DNA of 22,422 bases from Fen-999 sp044220545 (lineage in GTDB: Bacteria > Pseudomonadota > Gammaproteobacteria > Burkholderiales > Rhodocyclaceae): assembly GCA_044220545.1 (NCBI GenBank), contig JBGAQX010000048.1:1-22422 (forward strand), written 5' to 3'. The stretch's first letter is position 1. Each line of letters opens with the position of its first letter. This document shows, one piece after another, positions 1 to 8,300 of the stretch. Both the position numbers and the translations under genes were made by a program. Under the pieces are notes generated by a model. The model was not told the DNA's origin. It was given only the letters and a program-made list of their open reading frames with translations, and ran no database searches.

Positions 1-130
1 TTGCCCAACATGACCGGTTGTAGTTTCGCAGTCCACCATCTTCTCGTACGGCACAGGCAGGCAACCAGCAATCTCACGGAAACGAAAACATGAAAACCTA
101 GAACCGAAACTCTTGCACTTCTTGGGGAAG

Positions 131-200
131 CCCTTGTAGTGGAGTTCAGCGGGGGTGCGCCGCTTTATGGCGCATCCTCCGCTGGAACGAATGGTTGGGG
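131..200 (-). other. Integron attC-type recombination site (degenerate distal core)
   Basis: Read on the minus strand, the element begins with CCCCAAC (200-194, R''-like, consensus RYYYAAC). A 5-nt spacer CATTC follows, then a long imperfect inverted repeat with arms at 188-169 and 161-144 around a 7-nt loop. After a 6-nt spacer comes ACAAGGG (137-131), where R' (GTTRRRY) should stand. The first arm carries two unpaired bases, GTT[C]CAGCGG[A], separated by six paired bases. As I recall the aadA-type attC, its top strand has the same pattern, GTT[C]AAGCCG[A], giving the extrahelical G and T on the bottom strand that orient the integrase. Spacer lengths (5 and 6 nt) also match. The distal core has ACA in place of GTT, so recombination there may be impaired. 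The site starts 8 nt after the stop of the minus-strand membrane gene, the usual cassette arrangement. Structure is directly visible; function is inferred. Confidence 0.75.
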
Positions 201-207
201 GCGGCGG

Positions 208-627
208 TCATGATGAGTGTTGGCGAGGTGTTTGCTGTTGTGATTTTTGGCGCTTTACTTCCCGGAGTAGCCATGTTTTACGCGCTTTATAAATGGGAAA
301 TGAGAGAAGAGCGCTTGCGGCAAGAGAAGAGGGGATTACAACCCAACCCGTTAGAACTTCTTGATAAGGCGCTGGCTGATTGGCTATTGGTATTAGAACT
401 GCCGCAATTTGAAGACAAAATGCGACGACAAGAAGCAGCCCGCCAGCTAAGTACTCTGCTGATTGAGAAGCTAATGCTCCGGAAATGTCCGGATCGGCCT
501 TCCATGACTGGTCTGCAAGATTCGCAATCTTTGCCGGTTTTATCAGGGCAGCACCAAAGCAAAGCCAAAGACCGGACGCAACCCCGACAGAGGAAGCAAT
601 GATGGACAAAAGAGATTGCCAATTCAC
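208..627 (-). CDS. Small three-helix membrane protein, probable integron cassette gene
   Basis: From the GTG at 627 this encodes 139 residues with three likely membrane segments (about 5-29, 60-81 and 92-113) and a basic, glutamine-rich tail (KRQ.SQQQ). The reading frame stays open up to a GTG at 747, which would add 40 residues of less protein-like sequence. I prefer 627 because it lies about 15 nt inside a GTTGGGG core box (643-637, minus), the place where a cassette would start. The stop is 8 nt before the attC-like site. No family was recognised; single-domain membrane proteins of unknown function are common in cassettes. A plus-strand frame (195-602) overlaps it almost completely and also begins with a hydrophobic helix. 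I judge it the shadow because its C-terminal third looks like random sequence and the attC orientation favours the minus strand. Lacks a convincing Shine-Dalgarno. Confidence 0.6.
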   Translation of the reverse strand: MNWQSLLSIIASSVGVASGLWLCFGAALIKPAKIANLADQSWKADPDISGALASQSAEYLAGGLLLVVAFCLQIAAVLIPIANQPAPYQEVLTGWVVIPSSLAASALLSFPIYKARKTWLLREVKRQKSQQQTPRQHSS

Positions 628-636
628 CGGAGAGGC

Positions 637-643
637 CCCCAAC
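637..643 (-). other. Candidate cassette-boundary core box GTTGGGG
   Basis: Minus-strand GTTGGGG preceded by AC resembles a GTTRRRY core, except that the last base is G. It is the exact complement of the CCCCAAC box of the attC-like site at 194-200. Together they would delimit a cassette of about 440-510 bp containing the minus-strand membrane gene. No attC-type stem is visible immediately upstream of it, so it could be a leftover core or an attI-type single core. No integrase gene lies between it and rmuC. Confidence 0.35.
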
Positions 644-653
644 GTAATGTAGA

Positions 654-746
654 CGACACACTGAAATAGCCACCAATGGCCATTTGTGTCGATAGATGGA
701 TGGAAATGTCGATAGGTGGGTGCATGGGAGTTGCCACTAATCGACA
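654..746. repeat. Cluster of four TGTCG(A) repeats, two direct and two inverted
   Basis: TGTCGATAGATGG (687-699) and TGTCGATAGGTGG (707-719) are direct copies exactly 20 bp apart. An inverted copy AATCGACA lies at 739-746 and another, CGACACA, at 654-660, the latter forming a perfect 7-bp inverted repeat with TGTGTCG at 685-691. Regularly spaced TGTCGA-type repeats are reminiscent of the multiple transposase-binding sites at the ends of IS21-family elements, but no transposase is present. They could equally be operator sites or the relic of an insertion. Confidence 0.5.
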
Positions 747-1120
747 CTTTTCACGATGCGCTTGGTGAGGCCCAGGGCTCGGGTGGCGGGGTGGGGCAGG
801 CGCCAGAGTTTGTGTTGCGGGTCCCAGCGGCCGCCGGCGGCCTTGGCTTGCTCCCTGAGTTCGGTTTCGCCGAAGCCGATGCGGACCAGGTCTTCCCGAA
901 CGGTGAAGGAACGCCGGTCGACGATCAGTTCGACGGTGGTGTAGCGCAGGCCGAGCGCGGGGTCCTGGCGGTAGCGGACGCAGACGAGGGCGTCGCGGTA
1001 TTGTTCCTGCAGGCGGCGGGTGCCGGGCGTGCCGGGGGCCAGACGTTTGATGACGTTGCCGCCCGGTGGTTGGCCCTGCGTTGCGGCGCCTTGGCCGGGG
1101 CTGGCGATCTTGTCGCGCAC
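737..1120 (-). CDS. Conserved hypothetical protein, 127 aa
   Basis: From the GTG at 1120 (AGAAGGAAA immediately upstream, a good but close ribosome site) the product has 127 residues. The first 25 are low-complexity (Gly/Gln/Pro). The rest reads as a compact folded domain: KRLAPGTPGTRRLQEQYRDALVC, then a beta-rich stretch (RYTTVELIVDRRSFTVRED), then LREQAKAAGGRWDPQHKLW, and a basic end. I recognise the pattern (the xGGRWDPxxKLW motif after a Leu-Arg helix) from uncharacterised proteobacterial proteins but know no function; the basic charge would suit nucleic-acid binding. The frame continues open far upstream across rmuC only because of GC-rich antisense; the internal GTG with its ribosome site is the sensible start. 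Its last codons and TAG stop lie inside a TGTCGAT repeat copy, so the natural C-terminus may have been altered by an insertion. It is transcribed divergently from rmuC. Confidence 0.7.
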   Translation of the reverse strand: MRDKIASPGQGAATQGQPPGGNVIKRLAPGTPGTRRLQEQYRDALVCVRYRQDPALGLRYTTVELIVDRRSFTVREDLVRIGFGETELREQAKAAGGRWDPQHKLWRLPHPATRALGLTKRIVKSVD

Positions 1121-1279
1121 TTTCCTTCTCCCGTTTGCGGCCTGGCCGCCTGATGACAAGAGCTTACCCGCTGCCGGGTCGGGTCGCAACCGGGCGAGGG
1201 CCGGCCATTTGTGCGCCGGGCCGGCCCGCGCGGTCGGGCTCGGGTAGACTGGCGCCGATGACCTGCCGCTTTCTTCGCC
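1121..1279. other. Divergent intergenic region with paired GGCCGGCC palindromes
   Basis: This 159-bp spacer separates the 127-aa gene from rmuC and must hold both promoters. Two GGCCGGCC octamers lie at 1199-1206 and 1219-1226, exactly 20 bp apart, and could pair into a hairpin. TAGACT at 1245-1250 is a possible -10 box for rmuC, but I see no matching -35 box. rmuC has no visible Shine-Dalgarno. Confidence 0.3.
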
Positions 1280-2503
1280 ATGCCCGCTGACCTGCAACTC
1301 CTGCTGGCTTTCCTCGCCGGGCTGGTGCTCGGCGCCGCCGCCGTGGTCTGGCTGCTGCGCGCGCGGGCGCGCGAGGCGGCCGCGGCGCGGGAAGGGCTGG
1401 TCGATGCCTTCAAGGCGCTGTCGGCCGACGCGCTGGAACGCAACAACCAGCGTTTCCTCGATCTGGCGCGGCTGTCGCTGGAAGGGCAGCAGGAAAAGGC
1501 GGCGGGCGAGCTGGAAAGGCGCCAGCAGGCCATCGGCGAGCTGGTGACGCCGATGAAGAGTTCGCTGGAAAAGTTCGAGCAGCAGATCGCCGGCATCGAG
1601 AAGTCGCGCATCGACGCCTATGCCACGCTGACCACCCAGGTGCGCGCCCTGGCCGAATCGCAGGGGCAGCTCAAGACCGAGACGGCCAACCTGGTCAAGG
1701 CGCTGCGCGCGCCGCACACGCGCGGGCGCTGGGGCGAGCTGCAATTGAAGCGGGTGGTGGAAATGGCCGGCATGCTCGATCACTGCGACTTTTACGAGCA
1801 GCAAAGCACTGACGGCGAGGAGGGCCGGCTGCGGCCGGACATGATCGTCCGCCTGCCGGGCGGCAAGAACATCGTGGTGGACGCCAAGGCGCCGCTGGCG
1901 GCCTACCTCGATGCCCTGGAGACCGAGGACGAGGCGGTGCGCAAGCGCAAGTTCGCCGACCACGCCCGCCATGTGCGCGACCACCTGACCAAGCTGGGCC
2001 GCAAGGCCTACTGGGAGCAGTTCCAGCCCTCGCCGGATTTCGTCGTGCTCTTCCTGCCCGGCGAGACCTTCTACAGCGCCGCGCTGGAGGCCGACCCGGG
2101 CCTGATCGAGGCGGGTGTCGAGAGCCGGGTGATCCTGGCCACGCCGACGACGCTGATCGCGCTGCTGCGCGCCGTTTCCTACGGCTGGAAGCAGGAGGCG
2201 CTGGCCGAAAACGCCCAGAAGATCAGCGAGCTGGGCAAGGAACTCTACGAGCGGCTGGCGACGCTGGCCGACAACTGGGCGGGCGTCGGCAAGAATCTCG
2301 GCGAGGCCATCGGCGCCTACAACAAGGCGGTCGGCTCGCTGGAAAGCCGGGTGCTGGTCACGGCGCGCAAGTTCCGCGACCTGCAAGCCGCGCCGGAGGG
2401 CAAGGAGATCCGCGACCTGGCGCCGGTCGATATCGCCGCGCGGGCCTTGCAGGCGCCGGAAATGCAAGTGGGGACAAAGGATTCCGGCAGGCTCACGCCA
2501 TGA
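1280..2503 (+). CDS. rmuC: DNA recombination protein RmuC
   Basis: 407 residues, close to the usual RmuC length. An N-terminal membrane helix (about residues 4-26, LLLAFLAGLVLGAAAVVWLL) is followed by a long alpha-helical, probably coiled-coil stretch (about 30-140, rich in Glu, Gln, Lys and Leu). The RmuC core domain then contains the family-typical blocks RGRWGELQLKRVVEMAGM, RLPGGKNIVVDAKAPL and FLPGETFYSAALEADPGLIE. RmuC proteins are predicted nuclease-fold, membrane-anchored proteins that limit DNA inversions and rearrangements at short repeats; the exact enzymatic activity is not settled. The start ATG is chosen because it opens directly into the signal-anchor; no strong ribosome site is visible. 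It lies upstream of the microprotein and addB-like genes (48 bp away), in keeping with a DNA-maintenance neighbourhood. Confidence 0.95.
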   Translation: MPADLQLLLAFLAGLVLGAAAVVWLLRARAREAAAAREGLVDAFKALSADALERNNQRFLDLARLSLEGQQEKAAGELERRQQAIGELVTPMKSSLEKFEQQIAGIEKSRIDAYATLTTQVRALAESQGQLKTETANLVKALRAPHTRGRWGELQLKRVVEMAGMLDHCDFYEQQSTDGEEGRLRPDMIVRLPGGKNIVVDAKAPLAAYLDALETEDEAVRKRKFADHARHVRDHLTKLGRKAYWEQFQPSPDFVVLFLPGETFYSAALEADPGLIEAGVESRVILATPTTLIALLRAVSYGWKQEALAENAQKISELGKELYERLATLADNWAGVGKNLGEAIGAYNKAVGSLESRVLVTARKFRDLQAAPEGKEIRDLAPVDIAARALQAPEMQVGTKDSGRLTP

Positions 2504-2551
2504 GCCGGCTGCGGCCGACAATGGCTTCCGTCACTTACACGGAGGTCCGCC

Positions 2552-2629
2552 ATGTCTTTTTTCCCCTATCGCGACGCGTTCGTCTTCTGGGGCACCACGC
2601 TGCTCTGCGCCCTGACCCTGCTGTTCTGA
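2552..2629 (+). CDS. 25-residue hydrophobic microprotein (leader of repair operon)
   Basis: An ATG preceded by a near-perfect Shine-Dalgarno (GGAGG at 2541-2545, 6-nt spacing) opens a 25-codon frame ending in TGA at 2627-2629. The product begins MSFFPYRDAF and continues with an unbroken hydrophobic stretch (VFWGTTLLCALTLLF) long enough for a single short membrane helix. Only 3 nt separate its stop from the ATG of the addB-like gene, which has no ribosome site of its own, so the downstream gene is probably translated by coupling. It could be a functional membrane peptide, or a leader whose role is to deliver ribosomes to addB. No family was recognised. The ribosome site is the strongest in the neighbourhood, which is the main argument that it is translated. 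Confidence 0.6.
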   Translation: MSFFPYRDAFVFWGTTLLCALTLLF

Positions 2630-2632
2630 TCG

Positions 2633-5371
2633 ATGGCTGAATTTACCGAGGCGCGGGATCTGGAGGAACTGGCCGGCGGGGTGGTCATTTGCGCCACCCA
2701 CCGGCTGGCGCGGCGGTTGCGCGAGCGCCACGATCTGGCGCGGCGGGCGCGGGGCCAGGCGCGCTGGGCACCGCTCGACACCCTGACGCTCGATGCCTGG
2801 CTGGCGCGGGTGACCGGCGCGGCGCTGCTGGCCGGCGAGATCGACGCCCGCCAGGCGCCCCGGCTGGCCCTCTCGCCCTTGCAGGAGCGGCTGCTCTGGG
2901 AACGAGTCATCGCCGCCGACGCCGATGCCGCCGGGGAGCCGGCCGAAAACGCGCTGTTCGACCGCGAGGGCCTGGCCGCCGCCGCCGGCGAGGCCAACGA
3001 CCTGATGGAAGTCTGGGGTCTGCCGGTCGCAGGCGCGGCCGGCGAGCCCAGCGAGGAAACGAGCCGCTTCCTGCACTGGCGGCGCCTGCTGCGCGCCGAG
3101 TGCCAGCGCGGCGGCTGGCTGGAGGCGGCGCGGCTCCGCGCCTGGCAGTTGGGCGTGCTGGCCGGCGGCGCGGGCCGCCTGCCGACCACGCTGGCCTTTG
3201 CCGGTTTCGACCGCCACAACCCGCAGGAGCGGGAGTTGGCGCGGCTGCTGGCGGCGCGCGGGGTCACCGTGCGGGAACTGGTGCTGGGCCGTGAGCAGGC
3301 TGGTGCGGCCCAGGTGGCGGCGCTGCCCGATCGACGCGCCGAGTGCCGGGCGGTGGCTGCCTGGGCGGCGGCCCGCCTGGAGCGCGAACCGGCGGCGCGC
3401 CTGGGCCTGGTGGTGCCGCAATTGGCGGCGGTGCGCGGCCTGCTGGCGGCGGCGCTCGACGACGCGCTCCACCCCGGGGCACTGGCGCCGGGCCAGGCCG
3501 AAATGCCGCGCCGCTACAACTTCTCGCTTGGCTTGGCGCTGGCCGAGCAGCCGCTGGTGGCGGCGGCGCTGCGCCTCCTGGCCATCGCCGCCGGGCCGGG
3601 ACGTTTCAGCCAGACCGAGTTTGGCGAACTGCTGCGTGGTCCCTATTGGTCGGCGGCCGAGGCCGAGGCGGATGGTCGTGCCCGGCTCGACGCCTTGCTG
3701 CGTGAGCGCCTGCCCCCCGAGCCCGGCCTGGCCGCCGTGCTGCGCCTGGCGCGCCGGCAGCGCGACCGCGGCCTGCGCATCGCCGCCTGCGTTGGCCATC
3801 TCGAAGCATTGCAGGAATTCGGCAAACAGCCGGGCGGCAAACAGGCGGCCGGCCGGATGCGACCCTCGCAGTGGGGCGCGGTGCTGACCGAGGTACTGGC
3901 CAGGGCGGGCTGGCCGGGCGAGCGCGGCCTGTCCAGCCACGAGTGGCAGGCACGGCAGGCGTTCTTCGAGACGCTGCGCGGGCTCGACGCGCTGGATGCG
4001 CTGCTGGGCAGGATCGGCCTGGCCGAGGCGGTGCGGCTGGTGGCGCGGCAGTGCCGGGAGCGCGTCTTCCAGCCGGAGACCGAAGGCACGCCGGCGCTGG
4101 AAGTGATGGGTCCGCTGGAGGCGGCCGGCGCGGAATTCGACGCCCTCTGGGTGCTCGGCCTGAACGACGATGTCTGGCCGCCGCCGGCGCGGCCGAATCC
4201 CTTGCTGCCGGCCGAGGCGCAGCGCCGCGCCGGTTCCGCCAACGCCTCCGCCGAGGTGCAACTGGAATTCGCCACCGCCGTGCAGCGGCGGCTGCTGCGC
4301 AGCGCGCCGGAAGTGGTGTTCTCCTATGCCTGCGCCGAGGGCGACCGGCCACTGCGCGGCAGCCCGCTCTTGCATGGCCTGCCCCTGGCCGGCGAACTGC
4401 CGGCGCCGCTGCCGACCCTGGCCGAAACCCTGTGCGCCACGGGTGCCGCCGGCCGCATCGAGGCGCTGGATGACCACCTGGCGCCGCCGGTGCCGGCCGG
4501 CACCGGGCTGGCCGGCGGCACCGGGCTGCTGCGCGCCCAGGCGCTGTGCCCGGCCTGGGCCTTCTACCGCTATCGGCTGGGCGCGCGGGCGCTGGCCGAA
4601 CCGGCGGCGGGGCTCACGGCCGCCGAGCGTGGCACGCTCCTGCATCGGGCGATGGAACACCTGTGGCGCGGCCGCGATTCGGCGGCCATGGTGGCGCTCG
4701 GCGCGGCGGGCCGCCAGGCGCTGGCCGCCGAAGCGGCCACGGCGGCGCTGGCCGGCTTTGCCGAGGGCCGCGACATGCCGTTGCCGCCGCGTTACGCGGC
4801 GCTGGAGCGCGACCACCTGGCCCGGCTGCTGGCCGAGTGGCTGGCGCTGGAACTGACCCGGTCGCAACCCTTCGCGGTCGCCGCCTGCGAGCAGCCGAGC
4901 CGCGTGGACATCGAAGGACTGCTGGTCGAGGTGAAGCTCGACCGCCTCGACCGGCTCGCCGACGGCCGGCTGGTCCTGCTCGACTACAAGAGCGGCGGCG
5001 ACCTCAAGCCCGCCGCGTGGCAGGGCGAGCGCATCGCCGAGCCGCAGTTGCCGGTCTACGCGACCTGGGCAATGACGGAGGAGATTCCCGCCCAGGTGGC
5101 CTTTGCCCGGGTGCGACCGGGCGACTGCGGCTTCGTCGGCCTCGGCGACCCGGGCCAGCCGGATGATCTGCTGCGCGGCGTCAAGGCGGCGGAGGACTGG
5201 CCGGCCGTACTGCAGGGCTGGCACGAGGCGATCGGCGCCATCGCCCGCGAAATCCGCGCCGGCGAGGCGGGCGTGTCCTTCGCCGACCCGTTCAGCGAAA
5301 GCGATCTCAAGTACTGCGAAGTGCTGCCACTGCTGCGGCTGCCGGAACGCCCGGGCCAGCTCGAATCATGA
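2633..5371 (+). CDS. AddB-like DNA repair protein with PD-(D/E)XK nuclease domain
   Basis: 912 residues, matching the betaproteobacterial 'probable DNA repair protein' class that pairs with an AddA-like helicase. The N-terminal part resembles an inactivated UvrD-type helicase fold; I see no Walker A motif. The C-terminal third is a RecB-family nuclease: ALCPAWAFYRYRLG (C639), GTLLHRAMEHLW (H671), LDRLDRLADGRLVLLDYKSGG (D784, K786). With its partner it would process double-strand ends for recombination in the cytoplasm. In AddB, Cas4 and many relatives four cysteines bind a 4Fe-4S cluster: one before the nuclease motifs and a C-x2-C-x5-C group at the end. Here only C639 and C895 remain; the other two positions are L892 and L901. 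It overlaps the helicase gene by 4 nt (ATGA). Start ATG follows the microprotein stop. Confidence 0.88.
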   Translation: MAEFTEARDLEELAGGVVICATHRLARRLRERHDLARRARGQARWAPLDTLTLDAWLARVTGAALLAGEIDARQAPRLALSPLQERLLWERVIAADADAAGEPAENALFDREGLAAAAGEANDLMEVWGLPVAGAAGEPSEETSRFLHWRRLLRAECQRGGWLEAARLRAWQLGVLAGGAGRLPTTLAFAGFDRHNPQERELARLLAARGVTVRELVLGREQAGAAQVAALPDRRAECRAVAAWAAARLEREPAARLGLVVPQLAAVRGLLAAALDDALHPGALAPGQAEMPRRYNFSLGLALAEQPLVAAALRLLAIAAGPGRFSQTEFGELLRGPYWSAAEAEADGRARLDALLRERLPPEPGLAAVLRLARRQRDRGLRIAACVGHLEALQEFGKQPGGKQAAGRMRPSQWGAVLTEVLARAGWPGERGLSSHEWQARQAFFETLRGLDALDALLGRIGLAEAVRLVARQCRERVFQPETEGTPALEVMGPLEAAGAEFDALWVLGLNDDVWPPPARPNPLLPAEAQRRAGSANASAEVQLEFATAVQRRLLRSAPEVVFSYACAEGDRPLRGSPLLHGLPLAGELPAPLPTLAETLCATGAAGRIEALDDHLAPPVPAGTGLAGGTGLLRAQALCPAWAFYRYRLGARALAEPAAGLTAAERGTLLHRAMEHLWRGRDSAAMVALGAAGRQALAAEAATAALAGFAEGRDMPLPPRYAALERDHLARLLAEWLALELTRSQPFAVAACEQPSRVDIEGLLVEVKLDRLDRLADGRLVLLDYKSGGDLKPAAWQGERIAEPQLPVYATWAMTEEIPAQVAFARVRPGDCGFVGLGDPGQPDDLLRGVKAAEDWPAVLQGWHEAIGAIAREIRAGEAGVSFADPFSESDLKYCEVLPLLRLPERPGQLES

Positions 5372-8300
5372 GTTCCGAACAACAGTTGCTCGCCGAGGAT
5401 GCCGAGAACCGCCAGCGCGCGCTCGGCCCGGGCTCCTTCATCGTCGAGGCCCCGGCCGGCGCCGGCAAGACGGAACTCCTGGCGCAGCGCTTCCTGCGCC
5501 TGCTGGCCGAGGTGGAGTCGCCGGAGGAGATCGTCGCGCTCACCTTCACCAACAAGGCGGCGGCGGAAATGCGCCACCGCATCATGGACAACCTGGCCGC
5601 CGCGGCGGCCGAGCGGGTGCCGGAAGCGGCGCACAAGCGGGTCAGCCACGAACTGGCGCGGGTGGCGCTGGCGACGTCGCGCCGCCGGGGTTGGGGCCTG
5701 CTGGAACATCCGGGCCGGTTGCGCGTCATCACCCTCGACGCGCTCTGCGCCAGCCTGGCGCGGCAGATGCCGGTGCTGTCGCGCTTCGGCGGCGAGCCGC
5801 GTCTGGCCGACGACGCGGGCCGGCACTACGAGGCGGCGGCCCGGCGGGCGCTGGCCTGGCTGGAAGAGGAAGGCGAACCGGCCGCCGCGGCCGCCGGCGC
5901 CCTTGGCCACCTGGACAACGACGCGGAGCGCCTGGCACAACTGCTGGCGGCCATGCTGGCGCGGCGCGACCAGTGGCTGCGCCATGCGCTCGACCACCGC
6001 ACCGCCGAGGCGGCGGAAGCCGCGCTGGCGGCGCTGGTGCTGGACGACCTGCGCCAGGCCGGCGCCGCCGTGCCACCCGGATTGCAGCAACGGCTGATGC
6101 CGGTGGCGCGTTATGCGGCCGGCAATGTCGGCGACGATCATGCGCTGGCGGTGCTGCGCGAATGGACGCTGCCGCTGCGCGCCGATGCCGCTGAGCTGCC
6201 CCTCTGGTGCGGCCTGGTGACCTTGCTGCTGACCGAGACCGAGCAGCCGCGCAAGCAATGGAACGTCAACCTCGGTTTTCCGGCCAAGCTGTCGGATGAC
6301 TACAAGCAGACGATCAAGGCGATCGTCGCCGAGCTGCCGGCTGGCGCCGCCGAGGCGCTGGCCCGGGTGCGCCGGCTGCCGGAGCCGGGTTACACGGCGG
6401 AGGAATGGGCGACCATCGAAGCGCTGGCCGGCTTGCTGCGGCTGGCCGCCGGTGAATTGTGGACGGTGTTCAACGAGACCGGCGAGGCCGACTTCGTCGA
6501 GGTGGCGCTGCGGGCGCGCCAGGCGCTCGGCCCCGAGGCGGCGCCGACCGACCTGGCCCTGGCGCTCGATTACCGCATCCGCCATTTGCTGGTCGACGAA
6601 TTCCAGGACACCAGCCCGACCCAGGTGGAACTGCTGGAGCGGCTCACCGCGGGCTGGGCGCCGGGCGACGGCCGCAGCCTGTTCCTGGTCGGCGATCCCA
6701 TGCAGTCGATCTATCGGTTTCGCAAGGCCGATGTCGGCCTGTTCCTCGATGTGGCCGCCGCCGGCCTCGGCGCGCTGGCGCTCGAACCGCTGCGGCTGTA
6801 TCGCAACAACCGCTCGCAGGCGCCGGTGGTGGCCTGGGTCAACGAGGCGTTTGCACGAGTGTTTCCGGCCGGCGATGACGTTGCTTCGGGCGCAATTCGC
6901 TATCGGCCGTCGGCGGCGACCCGCGCGGCGAGCGTCGATTGCGGCGTGACCGGCCATCCGCTGGTGGTGGCGAAGGGCGGCAAGGGTGACGATGGGGCGC
7001 TGGTCGAGGCGGGCGAGATCCTGGCCATCATCGACGCCGAGCGCGCCGCCGATCCGGAGCGCGTCATCGCCGTGCTGGTGCGGGCGCGCGACCACTTGGC
7101 GGCGCTGGTCGCCGAGATTCGCCGCCACCGGCCGGCGCTGCGCTTCCAGGCCGTCGAGATGGAACGGCTGGCCGACCGCCAGTCGGTGCAGGATCTGCTG
7201 GCGCTGACCCGTGCGCTGCTTCATCGCGCCGACCGTGTCAGTTGGTTGGCCATCCTGCGCGCGCCGTGGTGCGGGCTGACCCTGGCCGATCTGCACGCGC
7301 TGGCGGCCGACGACCATGCGGCGACCATCTGGTCGCTGGTCAATGACGCCGAGCGCGTCGCCCGGTTGTCGGCCGATGGCCAAGCCCGGCTGGCGCGTTT
7401 CTTCGCGGTGGTCGGGGCGGCGCTGCGCCATCAGGGCCGCGCGCCGGTGCGTCGCTGGGTGGAGGGCGTCTGGCTGCTGCTCGGCGGACCGGCCTGCCTG
7501 GCCGGCGCCACCGACCTGGCCGATGCCCGCGCCTATTTCGACCTGCTCGACAAACTGGCGACCGGCCACCGCCTGGCGCTCGACCAACTGGACAAGGAAG
7601 TCGGCAAGCTGTTCGCCGCGCCCGACACCCTGGCCGACGGCCGCCTGCAATTCATGACCCTGCACAAGGCCAAGGGCCTGGAATTCGACACCGTCATCCT
7701 GCCGGCGCTGCACCGCCGGCCGGGCGGCGGCGATGCGCCGCTGATGCGCTGGGAAGAGGTGCTGGTCGAAGGCCGCGAGCATCTGGTGGTGGCGCCGATG
7801 AAGCCGCGCCGTCGCGCCGGGGAGGATCAGCCGACGCCCTACGATTACCTCGGTCGGCTGGAAGCCCGCCGTTCGCGCCACGAAGCGGCGCGGGTGCTCT
7901 ACGTCGGCGCGACGCGGGCGATCCGCCGCCTGCACTGGCTGGCGGTGGTAACGCCGAGCGGCAAGGGGGAGTTGAAGCCGCCCTCCGGCAGCCTGCTGGA
8001 ACTGCTTTGGCCGGCGGTGAGCGATGCTTTCGATCGTGCCGGGCCGCTGGCGGCGAACCCGGCGGGCGACCGCGCCGCAGGCTTCGTGCCCAAGTTGCTG
8101 CGCCTGGCCGAGCCGGTTGCGCTGGATTTGCCGGCCTGGGCGCCTGTCGCCGCGCCGATGGCCGAGGCAGTGATGGAAGAGGGCGGCGACCCGCTCGACG
8201 CCCTGGTCGGCACGCTGGTGCATGCCTATCTGGATCTGGTCGCCCGGGATGGCCTGGCCGCCTGGCCGGCCAGCCGCATCGCGCCGCTGCGCGCAGCCAT

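Noticed and set aside
195..602. Plus-strand 135-residue frame with an N-terminal hydrophobic helix.
   Set aside because: It overlaps the minus-strand membrane gene almost entirely; its last third looks random, and the attC-like site orientation supports the minus strand. It remains the main alternative for this stretch.
1121..2521. Upstream extension of the 127-aa gene's frame across rmuC (594 codons in total).
   Set aside because: Antisense of a GC-rich gene; the extension is Arg/Gln/Ala-rich with no domain, while rmuC on the other strand is a clear family member.
2531..5224. Minus-strand frame of 897 codons opposite the addB-like gene.
   Set aside because: Low-complexity Arg/Gln/Gly sequence typical of GC-rich antisense; the opposite strand encodes recognisable nuclease motifs.
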